Assembly: GCA_964554475.1 (NCBI GenBank)
Contig: CAZKOT010000005.1
Location: 1 to 47,480, forward strand
From: CAJKWP01 sp964554475
GTDB taxonomy: Bacteria; Bacillota; Clostridia; Christensenellales; UBA1242
DNA: 47,480 bases
Reading direction: 5' to 3'
A program made the position numbers and the translations under genes. This document shows, piece by piece, positions 25,205-33,186 of this stretch; position 1 is the first letter of the stretch, and every line of letters begins with the position of its first letter. The notes under the pieces are model-generated. The model saw only the letters and a program-made list of their open reading frames with translations, did no database searches and was not told the DNA's origin.

Positions 25205-25741
25205 ATGAAAATAGATTTTATGCATAATTACATAGAATTCGAAGAAATTGATTCCACTAATGATTATTTGAAAGCAAATTATAAAAATCTGCCTAATTAC
25301 ACAGTTGTGCGGGCAGATTTTCAATCAAAAGGAAGGGGACAATTTGACAGAACTTGGGAATCTGCCAAAGCACAAAATTTACTCATTTCATTTCTTTTTA
25401 AAAATGAGTTGCCTTCAGCATTAGAAGAAGATATGCATTTGTTTTTTGTTAATGTTATTATTGAAACGTTAAAAAATTACGGAGTGGATGCAAAAATAAA
25501 ATATCCTAATGATGTTTATGTTAAAAATAAAAAATTATCTGGGATTTTAATTGAAAAACAATTTAACAATGATAAACTTGAATATATGGTTGTTGGAATA
25601 GGCGTTAATATAAATCAAGAAAAATTTGAAAATCCAAATGCAATTTCACTTAAAAATGTAATTAAAAAAAATATTGATTTAAAAGAATTTACAAAACAAT
25701 TATTGACAAATATTTCAAAAAAATTAAATATTAGTGGTTAA
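25205..25741 (+). CDS. birA: Biotin-[acetyl-CoA-carboxylase] ligase (no DNA-binding domain)
   Basis: Attaches biotin to the AccB lysine. It has 178 residues with the biotin-protein ligase core: EFEEIDSTNDYLK, SKGRGQFDRTWES (a variant of GRGRxGRxW), IKYPNDVYVKNKKLSGILIE and VVGIGVNIN. There is no N-terminal helix-turn-helix, so it is a ligase only and not a BirA-type repressor. ATG 25205 fits the AAGGA spacing better than ATG 25202. Its place at the end of the fab cluster matches its job. A small hairpin (AAGTG/CACTT, near 25170) precedes it. Confidence 0.94.
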   Translation: MKIDFMHNYIEFEEIDSTNDYLKANYKNLPNYTVVRADFQSKGRGQFDRTWESAKAQNLLISFLFKNELPSALEEDMHLFFVNVIIETLKNYGVDAKIKYPNDVYVKNKKLSGILIEKQFNNDKLEYMVVGIGVNINQEKFENPNAISLKNVIKKNIDLKEFTKQLLTNISKKLNISG

Positions 25742-25752
25742 TAAAAAAATTT

Positions 25753-26469
25753 TTATTTTTTAATAATTTCATTTTGTTGCTTGAGAAACAGTTTTCGCCA
25801 ATTTATTAATGCTAACATTGCAGTAATTAAATAACATAGTGTCATTGCAATAACACTTAAATTATTTATGTTTTGAAAGCTTAAAATACTATACATTATT
25901 ATTGCAAGAATATTATTTGCAATTAAAAAGTAAAATGCTTCGTAGTATAAATTGCTTATTAAAATAACACCAACAATTAATGCTGAAGAAACAAAAGCAT
26001 CAAGATAAAAAAGATTTGAACCTAATTTCCAAAGAATTATCATTATAACCGGTAATATTGCAACATAAATGGATGAAAAAATCATCCATTGCTTTTTTGA
26101 TAGGGATTTTACATTTTTTCTTACATCTGTTTTTTTGTTTCTTTCCCAATTGATGATTGTTACAGTTGTCATAACAAAATAAAATATTGCAACAGCAAAA
26201 GAAAAATACACTTGCTGAAGATATGTTGTTATTATTAAAATTGTAAATAAGAATAAATTAAAAATAAAACCAATTAAATAATGCTTTGCTCTAAAAATTG
26301 AACCTAAAACACCAAAAAAACTTCCTATATCTGCTATCCAAATAATATTTTCAAATCCATTAATTGAGCGGTTTATAATTATGACGCAAAGCACAAAAAG
26401 AAACAAAATTGTGTAAAGTAAATTATTTTTGGAAAAAGGAATTTTAATCATTTCTTTTAATTTTTTCAT
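25753..26469 (-). CDS. pnuC: PnuC-like nicotinamide riboside/vitamin transporter
   Basis: A 238-residue integral membrane protein with about seven or eight hydrophobic helices. Similarity to the PnuC family rests on the sequence WIADIGSFFGVLGSIFRAKH, the AIFYFVMTTVTIINWERN segment (compare the family's YGWYNW pattern) and the layout of a half-size facilitator. The usual substrate is nicotinamide riboside or a related vitamin. The match is moderate, so substrate and symbol are tentative. It is convergent to birA and divergent from the surface-protein gene at 26728, and belongs to neither unit. Confidence 0.62.
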   Translation of the reverse strand: MKKLKEMIKIPFSKNNLLYTILFLFVLCVIIINRSINGFENIIWIADIGSFFGVLGSIFRAKHYLIGFIFNLFLFTILIITTYLQQVYFSFAVAIFYFVMTTVTIINWERNKKTDVRKNVKSLSKKQWMIFSSIYVAILPVIMIILWKLGSNLFYLDAFVSSALIVGVILISNLYYEAFYFLIANNILAIIMYSILSFQNINNLSVIAMTLCYLITAMLALINWRKLFLKQQNEIIKK

Positions 26470-26668
26470 ATATAAAAATTTACCATAAATTTAATTTTTT
26501 TGCAAACGAAATAAAATTGATGATTTAAAAAAAATGTGATAAAATTCCAATCGTTGGTATGTATACCTATTCTTTGTTGACCAAATCAATAGAATATTAT
26601 TTGAACCTTTTATTTTAAATTTGAAATTTTTTTTAAAAATTTTATAATTTTTTCTCATTTGAATTTAT

Positions 26669-26697
26669 TTGTTTAATTTACTTACAATATGTTATAT
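26669..26697 (+). promoter_or_regulatory. Possible promoter of the surface-protein gene
   Basis: TTGTTT (26669-26674), 17 bases, TTATAT (26692-26697), 30 bases before the ATG at 26728. Both boxes are moderate matches. Farther upstream, GGTATGTATACC (26556-26567) is an interrupted palindrome of unknown meaning. Confidence 0.4.
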
Positions 26698-26727
26698 TTA
26701 AATTGATAAATAAGTTATAGGATGCTA

Positions 26728-29139
26728 ATGAAAAAAAGAAATTTTAAACTAATATTTATTTCGATTTTTACCTTGTTTTTAGGCATTACATCTTTGCCTT
26801 TTCTTTCTTTTAAAAAAAATCAAGTAGAAGCAAGAATTATTCCACCCGAAGCAATTGAAATTAACACAATTGAAAAACTTCAAAACATAGGAAATCTTTC
26901 CTATGTTGACCCAGATTATCCAGAAAATCAATATTCTTTAGATGCAAATTATGTTTTAACTTCAGACTTAGATTTTCGCACTGTTGATGAAATAGAAGGT
27001 GAAATTTTTGAAGAGTGGACACCGATTGGAATTAAATATGAAGGCGGGAGTGTTGTTTACGCTCCATTCACGGGAAAATTTTATGGTAATGGTTACAAAA
27101 TTAGTAATATGAGACTTGCGAACAAAATCTTTTCTTATTATGAATGTGGATTGTTTGGTTCGCTTTCGGGTGCTGAAATTTATGATTTGGCACTTGTGGA
27201 TTATGCGGTTTTTCTTACAAATATTTTAGCAGACATCATTAACAATAAAAATACTCTTTACATTGGTGGAATTGCCGGAAGAGTTTTAGATAGTGGTACA
27301 GAATTAAGCATTATTCAAAATTGTTTTGTTAGTTACAAAAAACCAACTACTTCCCCAGCAACAGTTTATAATAGTGTTTCGGGTAATCTTTCTTTAAATT
27401 TCGGTGGTATTGTGGGAGACTTTCAAAACGGAAGTATTATTTCTGATTCCTATAGTGATGTTTCAATGATTTTAAATATGCAAGGTGGGCAAGGAACCGG
27501 AATTACATTTGGTGGAATTTGTGGCTCGTTAATTTCATCAAGTATTTTCACCTCTCATTCAAAAGCTACAATTATTTCGTCTAGTTCGGGAGGAATCTCT
27601 GCAAGTGCAAAAACAAATGGTGGTGGCATTGCCGGTTATGTTAGTGGTGCTAACAGCAAAATTATAACCACTTATTTTAGTGGAAAACTTGAAGCTACAT
27701 CTGAAAACAGTTTAATTTCAATAGGAGGGATAATAGGTACAATAACACAATCCATGGGAATTACACCCGTAAATGGTAATCTCAATTATGCTCATTTTTA
27801 TGCAACAACAAATGATGATGTTCTTCTCACACAAGCAATTGGTGAAGCGTATTATTATTCAATTATTGATTTAGTTCTAAATAGTTTAACTCAAGATAAT
27901 TATGCGCTTTTTGATAGGAATACGGAGGATTATTTTTCTTTTTGGTCAGAAGATTATGACAAAATTTGGAATTTTGATAGTATTTGGTCATTCCATGCAG
28001 ATAGTTTACCCACGCTTCAAGTTTTTAAAGTTTATACAGTTAATTTAAATGAAAATACAACATTAATTGGTGAAAATTCAATTAAAATTTCTAGTCTACG
28101 TTTTGCTTTAGAAGAAACTATTGAACCTCCAATTTTATCAAAAAATTTTAGATATAACTCTCTTGTTGAAATTGTAATTACAATATTATCAGATAATCCT
28201 TTAACTGAAGATATTATTGAACCTGATTATAATAATTTTTATGAATTAGATTCTGTTAACATTGATTCACATTCAGTAATAGACAATCCTCTTTACACAA
28301 TAATAAATAACGAAACCGAGGAGGGTGAGAATAAAGGTGTTTGGACTTTTTCATATTACATTAATGACCAAACTTTGGGTAATGTTTCAATCAGTTTGCG
28401 AAAAATTCCTTTTGACATTACAGTTAAAACAGACAATCCTGAAATGGGAAAAGTTCAAAAGCAATATTCTTCAGTTGTTAATGAGTTTACCGAATCAGTA
28501 AAGGATTCAGTGGGATATCATTTTATCGCATCTCCAATTAATAATAATATTGCATTTTCTCATTGGGTTTTTGAATTTCCTCCTGAAGAAGAAGGGGGAG
28601 AATTTCAAATTGTTCCACTTGAGAGTGAGTTAAAAAATCTTGCTCAATTCGCTTTTACTTTTGGATTAAGTGGAAATGAGGAAATAACACAAGGCATATT
28701 AAATGGTGGTAAGTTAGTTGCAGTTTTTACAAGTAATATTTGTAAAATCGAATTTACTATGAGATTAACCGGTGGTGGTTCTACAAATGAGGCGGGAACA
28801 ATTAGTTACACAATCGGGGGTGAAAATGTTCCATTAGGAGAACAAATTGCTTTTGTTAAAGGAAAATCTATTACTCTTGTTGTATCACCGGAAGAAGGTT
28901 TTATTTTTGAGGGTTGGTTTGATGAGGAAAATAGATTTTTGTCAAGTCAAACTACTTATATTTTTACTCCGGAAAGTGATACTATGTCTGTTGTTGCAAG
29001 ATTTTCAGGCGGAGCAACTGAATCAAATTTACTATGGTTGTGGATTGTTTTAAGTGTTTTGGGTGCAGGCGGAATCGGAGTTGCAATTTTCTTTATTATT
29101 CGTTCAAAAAAGGATTCGGCATATAAAAATTTTTATTAA
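26728..29139 (+). CDS. Membrane-anchored surface protein with GLUG-like and InlB-like repeats
   Basis: An extracellular protein of about 803 residues. It has an N-terminal signal peptide (hydrophobic core LIFISIFTLFLGITSL). Repeated glycine-rich turns follow (GGIAGRV, GGIVGDF, GGICGSL, GGGIAGYV, GGIIGTI), typical of GLUG-type beta-helix proteins. A C-terminal beta-grasp module contains EEGFIFEGWFDEENRF, like the Listeria/Bacteroides internalin B repeat. A single C-terminal membrane helix (LLWLWIVLSVLGAGGIGV) with a basic tail anchors it; there is no LPXTG. Likely roles are adhesion or carbohydrate contact, not proven. The ATG at 26728 has AGGA at better spacing than the ATG at 26722. A strong terminator follows at 29209. 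Confidence 0.8.
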   Translation: MKKRNFKLIFISIFTLFLGITSLPFLSFKKNQVEARIIPPEAIEINTIEKLQNIGNLSYVDPDYPENQYSLDANYVLTSDLDFRTVDEIEGEIFEEWTPIGIKYEGGSVVYAPFTGKFYGNGYKISNMRLANKIFSYYECGLFGSLSGAEIYDLALVDYAVFLTNILADIINNKNTLYIGGIAGRVLDSGTELSIIQNCFVSYKKPTTSPATVYNSVSGNLSLNFGGIVGDFQNGSIISDSYSDVSMILNMQGGQGTGITFGGICGSLISSSIFTSHSKATIISSSSGGISASAKTNGGGIAGYVSGANSKIITTYFSGKLEATSENSLISIGGIIGTITQSMGITPVNGNLNYAHFYATTNDDVLLTQAIGEAYYYSIIDLVLNSLTQDNYALFDRNTEDYFSFWSEDYDKIWNFDSIWSFHADSLPTLQVFKVYTVNLNENTTLIGENSIKISSLRFALEETIEPPILSKNFRYNSLVEIVITILSDNPLTEDIIEPDYNNFYELDSVNIDSHSVIDNPLYTIINNETEEGENKGVWTFSYYINDQTLGNVSISLRKIPFDITVKTDNPEMGKVQKQYSSVVNEFTESVKDSVGYHFIASPINNNIAFSHWVFEFPPEEEGGEFQIVPLESELKNLAQFAFTFGLSGNEEITQGILNGGKLVAVFTSNICKIEFTMRLTGGGSTNEAGTISYTIGGENVPLGEQIAFVKGKSITLVVSPEEGFIFEGWFDEENRFLSSQTTYIFTPESDTMSVVARFSGGATESNLLWLWIVLSVLGAGGIGVAIFFIIRSKKDSAYKNFY

Positions 29140-29208
29140 TTAATTTGGCATATCAATATTGCATATTAAAAAAAAGTGATTTAAAATGACATTGCTTTAA
29201 AATTAAAT

Positions 29209-29253
29209 AATTGCTGATAGAATTTAAGTTCTATTAGCAATTTTTATATTTTT
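29209..29253 (+). terminator. Strong terminator before the phage-like module
   Basis: AATTGCTGATAGAA and TTCTATTAGCAATT form a 14-bp stem with one G-U pair and a 6-base loop, followed by a T-rich tail. It insulates the surface-protein gene from the phage-derived genes. Confidence 0.8.
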
Positions 29254-29265
29254 ATTGAGGTTTAA

Positions 29266-29571
29266 ATGGAAGGAGAAATCACTGATAAAAAAAGAAAAAG
29301 TTTAGAAAAAGCTCTTTTAAAAAAAGCATTAGGTTACAGTTTTGATGAAATTATTGAAGAGTACACATTAAACAAAAACGGAGAATTAAAACTTGCAAAA
29401 AGAAAAGTAACTAAAACATTTGTTCCTCCCGATATTCCTGCTGCAAAAGTTTTGCTTGAAAGTGGTGTGACAGAAAATCAATTTTCGAATATGACAAAAG
29501 AAGAACTTTTGGCAGAAAAACAAAGACTTTTAAAAGAATTAGCAGAAAGTCAAAAAAAAAATAAAAAATAA
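29266..29571 (+). CDS. Small phage-type protein, possible small-terminase remnant
   Basis: A 101-residue charged protein. The middle part GELKLAKRKVTKTFVPPDIPAAKVLLE resembles the C-terminal VPPDxxAxxxxL segment found in many Firmicutes phage small-terminase-like (DNA-packaging) proteins, but the usual following Trp-rich part is missing. The C-terminal third is a lysine/glutamate-rich helix. It is the first gene of the module and sits where a small terminase would be in a podoviral head operon; no large terminase follows. The small-terminase idea is an inference. A GAGG ribosome site precedes the ATG. Confidence 0.6.
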   Translation: MEGEITDKKRKSLEKALLKKALGYSFDEIIEEYTLNKNGELKLAKRKVTKTFVPPDIPAAKVLLESGVTENQFSNMTKEELLAEKQRLLKELAESQKKNKK

Positions 29572-29582
29572 AAGTTTTTAGT

Positions 29583-29716
29583 AAACACCCCGTCAAGTCT
29601 TCGCTCTGTGACCGATTTACTTCGTAAATTCTGCAATTTGCTCAAATGCTCGGGCGTTGCCACCAGTAATTCCTGCAATTTGCTTGACACAAATTGACGC
29701 ACGGGCGGGGAATTAT
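29583..29716 (-). repeat. Dispersed GC-rich repeat, family C, copy 2 (long form)
   Basis: On the minus strand it runs AATTCCCCGCCCGTGCG, CAATTTGTG, GCAAATTGCAGGAATTAC, GAATTTACGAAGTAAATC, AGAGCGAAG, to GGGGTGTTTAC. These are the same blocks in the same order as 6918-7026, with about 25 extra bases. It fills the gap between two phage-module genes. Confidence 0.7.
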
Positions 29717-29772
29717 GTAGCGCAAACGCAAAAAAATCGTAATTAAAAAAAAGAAATAAAAAGGAGAATGAA

Positions 29773-29979
29773 ATGGAAATTGAAAAAGCACTAATCAAAG
29801 TTAAGTGTGATTTTTATGGTTGTAAAAATATGGCTGATTTTTCATTTAAAACAAGAAAAGTTTTTCAAAAAGAATTACATTTTTGTCGAAGTTGTTTAAA
29901 CGACCTTTACAGTGCAATAGGAAAAAATATTGTTCCAAAAGCAGCTGAAACACCATTTAAGAAAAAATCAAAAAATTAA
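29773..29979 (+). CDS. Small zinc-ribbon-like protein of the phage module
   Basis: A 68-residue basic protein with four cysteines in two pairs: C12-x4-C17 and C38-x2-C41. They probably bind one zinc ion. The rest is lysine-rich, so nucleic-acid binding is plausible. AAGGAG precedes the ATG. I do not know a named family. Its place just before the portal gene suggests a role in packaging or regulation of the module, but this is inference. Confidence 0.7.
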   Translation: MEIEKALIKVKCDFYGCKNMADFSFKTRKVFQKELHFCRSCLNDLYSAIGKNIVPKAAETPFKKKSKN

Positions 29980-30067
29980 TTTGTAAATAATAATTAACGG
30001 TAGATGAAGGAAAAAAGTAATTTAATAAAATAAAAACATTTGCTTTGCGAGCAAGCAATGATGAAAT

Positions 30068-30124
30068 AAGTACAAGTAACATAACTAAAGAAATTTTTTC
30101 TTTATTTTTTCTTTATTTGTACTT
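30068..30124 (+). other. Large imperfect hairpin upstream of the portal gene
   Basis: AAGTACAA (30068-30075) pairs with TTGTACTT (30117-30124). Inside it, TAAAGAAA (30086-30093) pairs with TTTCTTTA (30097-30104). It lies in the otherwise gene-free 193 bases before the portal gene. It could reduce transcription or mark RNA processing; no function is shown. Confidence 0.4.
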
Positions 30125-30172
30125 TGAACTAATGCCTAACATAAAGCAAATTTTATTTCTAAGGAGATTTTA

Positions 30173-32077
30173 ATGAAAGAAAAGAATATGCAAAAATCTA
30201 ATCAACACATATTTAATCAAATTGACGGTGGTAATTTTGAGCAAAAAATTGCAAAAGAAGTTACAGAAGATTTTAAAAAACGTCAAATGCAAAAAAAAAG
30301 CTTTGAAACACAATGGCAATTAAACATGAATTTTTTGATGGGTAATCAATACTGCTCTGTGGGTTATAACGGAGAAGTAGAAGAATTTGAAAAGCAATAT
30401 TTTTGGCAAGAGCGTGAAGTTTACAATCACATTGCTCCATTAATTGAAATTAGGCTTGCAAAACTTCAAAAAGTTAGGCCGAGTATGGCAGTTGTCCCTG
30501 CAACAGGTGATGAGAAGGATATCAAAACAGCAAAAATTTCAAAAAAAATTATTAATAGTATTTACAACAACAAAGACATCAGTGAAATGATTAATCAAGC
30601 GACTCGTTGGAGTGAAATTTGTGGAACTAGTTTTTACAAGGTAACATGGAATTCTCAAGGTGGAGATAAAATTAAAAATGTTAGCAGTGGAGAGGTTGAT
30701 ATTTCTGTTATTTCTCCATTTGAAATTTTTCCTGAAAACTCAAATTGTGAACGACTTGAAGATAATCGAAGCATAATCCATGCAAGAGGTTATCATGTTG
30801 ACTTAATAAAAAATATTTGGGGAGTTGATGTGGAAGGTGAGGAAATTGATGTTTTTTCACTTGACCAAATAAACAAAACTATAGGGGGACTAGAATACAA
30901 TGGTTTTACAACAAAATTAATTAAAACAACTAGAGAAAATTATGCAATTGTTATTGAAAAATACGAACTTCCGACAGAAGAATTTCCTAACGGTAGACTT
31001 TTAATTGTTTGTGGAGGAAAACTTTTACATGTAAATGAATTACCCTATATTAACAAGACAAATGGCGAACGCGGATATCCTTTTATTAGACAAACTTGTA
31101 TTCAAAATATTGGCTGTTTTTGGGGAAGTAGTGTAATTGAAAGAATTATTCCTATTCAACGTTCTTACAATACAATTAAAAACAGAAAACATGAATTTCT
31201 TAACAGACTTTCAATGGGAGTTTTAACTGTTGAAGATGGTTCGGTTGACATTGGAAATTTGGAAGAAGAAGGACTTAGTCCAGGAAAAATTTTAGTTTAT
31301 CGCCAGGGTTCTTCTCCGCCACGATATATGTCAAATACTTCAATTCCAATTGATTTTGCTGCCGAAGAGGAAAAACTTTTAAATGAAATTATGCTAGTCA
31401 GTGGAACTTCAGATTTGTTTAGAGACCGTTCAGCCTATACTTCAAATTTAAGTGGTGTAGCGCTTCAATTATTAATTGAACAAGATGATTCTAGATTGTC
31501 AACTTCAGCGGAGCGAATAAGGGAATGCATTAAATCGTTAGCACAACATATTTTAAGACTTTACAAACAATTTGCATTAATTCCACGTCTCACAAAAATT
31601 GTGGGAGATAATGGTGAAATTGAAGTATTTTACTTTTCAAAAGGTGATATTACAAGTGATGATATTATTTTTGAAACCCAAAATGATTTAGGTGAAACTC
31701 TTGCACAAAGACGAAGCATGGTTTTTGAACTATTAAATGCGGGATTACTTTATGATGAAAACGGTAAACTTTCAAATAGGATGAGAGTTAAAGCACTTGA
31801 CCTTTTAGGTTTTGGAATTTGGGAAAATGCTCAAGACATAAACGAACTTCATTTAAAAAAGGCATCGGGCGAAAATCTTGAACTTTTGGAAGAAAAAAAA
31901 ATTGAAGTTTTGGAAATTGACGATCATGATATTCACATTGGAGAACATATTACTTTTATGTTAGGAAGTGAATATAAAAAACGGGAAGAAACAAATTTGA
32001 AGGAAAAAATTTTGGAGCATATTAGAATGCATAAGAAATTGAAAAAGTTACAGGGGGAAATTGAAATCAAAACTTAA
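30173..32077 (+). CDS. Phage portal protein (P22-like)
   Basis: A 634-residue portal, the dodecameric ring at one capsid vertex through which DNA enters and leaves. Sequence character fits podoviral, P22-type portals: an N-terminal helix (KSFETQWQLNMNFLMGNQY), the mid-region SSVIERIIPIQRSYNTIKN, the helix-rich stem region (EEEKLLNEIMLVSGTSDLF, SGVALQLLIEQDDSRLS), and the QTQ-like crown-side FETQNDLGETLAQRR. It is a complete frame with AAGGAG before the ATG. The next genes are scaffold and capsid, the normal order. No terminase gene precedes it, which is unusual for an active phage. Confidence 0.87.
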   Translation: MKEKNMQKSNQHIFNQIDGGNFEQKIAKEVTEDFKKRQMQKKSFETQWQLNMNFLMGNQYCSVGYNGEVEEFEKQYFWQEREVYNHIAPLIEIRLAKLQKVRPSMAVVPATGDEKDIKTAKISKKIINSIYNNKDISEMINQATRWSEICGTSFYKVTWNSQGGDKIKNVSSGEVDISVISPFEIFPENSNCERLEDNRSIIHARGYHVDLIKNIWGVDVEGEEIDVFSLDQINKTIGGLEYNGFTTKLIKTTRENYAIVIEKYELPTEEFPNGRLLIVCGGKLLHVNELPYINKTNGERGYPFIRQTCIQNIGCFWGSSVIERIIPIQRSYNTIKNRKHEFLNRLSMGVLTVEDGSVDIGNLEEEGLSPGKILVYRQGSSPPRYMSNTSIPIDFAAEEEKLLNEIMLVSGTSDLFRDRSAYTSNLSGVALQLLIEQDDSRLSTSAERIRECIKSLAQHILRLYKQFALIPRLTKIVGDNGEIEVFYFSKGDITSDDIIFETQNDLGETLAQRRSMVFELLNAGLLYDENGKLSNRMRVKALDLLGFGIWENAQDINELHLKKASGENLELLEEKKIEVLEIDDHDIHIGEHITFMLGSEYKKREETNLKEKILEHIRMHKKLKKLQGEIEIKT

Positions 32078-32084
32078 CATAAAA

Positions 32085-32365
32085 AAAAACACAAAAAATT
32101 ACAAATAACAAAATATAAAATACAAATAAGGAATAATTAATATTTAATTAATTTATAAATCCTTATTTGTATTTTGTAATTAAAAATGAATACACACCCC
32201 GCCACTCCCTCGCTTATTGACGGATTTACTAGTGTAAATCCTGCAATTTGCCAAAGGAAATTGACGCTCGGGCGGGCAAAACCCCTCTCAAGAGGGAATT
32301 ATTAAAGGACTTATAGTTTAAAAAACCTTATTTGTATTTTGTATTTTGTTTTGTAATTTGTATAG
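32085..32365. repeat. Composite repeat cluster between portal and scaffold genes
   Basis: This 302-base gap (32078-32379) is almost wholly repeats. Family A occurs forward at about 32090-32131 (ACAAATAAGGA) and inverted at 32160-32181 (CCTTATTTGTATTTTGTAAT), so the two form a long inverted repeat. Family C lies at 32192-32306 in minus orientation, with every block of copy 1. Family A returns inverted at 32320-32361. No coding frame is supported until the scaffold start. Confidence 0.75.
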
Positions 32366-32379
32366 AAATTGGAGGATAA

Positions 32380-33039
32380 ATGGAAAAAAATATAACAAGT
32401 CCCAGGGAACAACCCATCAGTTTGCCTGCAACATCCACAGAGGTGGAAAATGTAAAAGAAAGCGTTGAAGAAAATGTGCAGCAGCAACAATGTGGCTCCC
32501 TTGGAAAATTTAAAGACGCCGAAAGTTTACTCAATGCCTATAACAATTTGCAGGCAGAGTTTACAAAAAAGTGTCAATCACTTAGTGAAATAAAATCAAA
32601 AATTGAGAACACGCAAGAAAAAAAAGAAAGCGTGCCAATTTATGAAAAAGAAAACTGGGTGGAAAAGGTAACTTCGTTTTTATGTGAAAACAAAGATGCC
32701 AAACCTTTTGCCAAAGAAATAGCACAAAACATTATTGCAGATGAAGAACTTGCTTCAAAAGAAAATGCTTTGGAACTTGCTTGGGCAAAAGTTGCATCGT
32801 CAAAATATGTTGCTCCCGAACGAGCGGTTGAAGACGATGCGTTTGTTAATAATTACATTTTAAAAAGTGAAAAAATTAAAAGTGCGGTTTTGGATATGAT
32901 GTTAAAAGAAATGGCAAAAAACAATCCGCCAAAAGTTATTGCTTCGGAGCAAAAAGGAAGTTCGGCACCGTTTTCTAAACAAAAACAAGCAACTTCACTT
33001 TCTGAGGCGAAAGAAATGGTTAAACAGATGTTTAATTAG
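32380..33039 (+). CDS. Phage capsid scaffolding-type protein
   Basis: A 219-residue acidic, helix-rich protein between portal and major capsid, where scaffolds sit. The segment GSLGKFKDAESLLNAYNNLQ followed by AEFTKKCQSLSE matches the recurrent scaffold/head-assembly motif GKFKDxxxLxxAYxxLxxEFTKK of Firmicutes phages. The long unstructured N-terminus and the C-terminal lysine-containing helix (SEAKEMVKQMF) also fit a scaffold that docks on capsid subunits. GGAGGA precedes the ATG. Confidence 0.78.
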   Translation: MEKNITSPREQPISLPATSTEVENVKESVEENVQQQQCGSLGKFKDAESLLNAYNNLQAEFTKKCQSLSEIKSKIENTQEKKESVPIYEKENWVEKVTSFLCENKDAKPFAKEIAQNIIADEELASKENALELAWAKVASSKYVAPERAVEDDAFVNNYILKSEKIKSAVLDMMLKEMAKNNPPKVIASEQKGSSAPFSKQKQATSLSEAKEMVKQMFN

Positions 33040-33186
33040 AATGCAAAGTGAGTAAAAGTTCAAATTACATATACAAGATACAAAATACAAATAAGAAAAT
33101 TTATCCCATTTGAATTATGTAATTTATATTTTGTGATTTTGAAATTATTAATTAAAAAATTTATAAAAAATTTAAGGAGGAAGTAA

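Noticed and set aside
26728..29139. LPXTG cell-wall anchor on the surface proteins
   Set aside because: No LPXTG-like motif precedes the C-terminal helix; anchoring is by the membrane helix itself.
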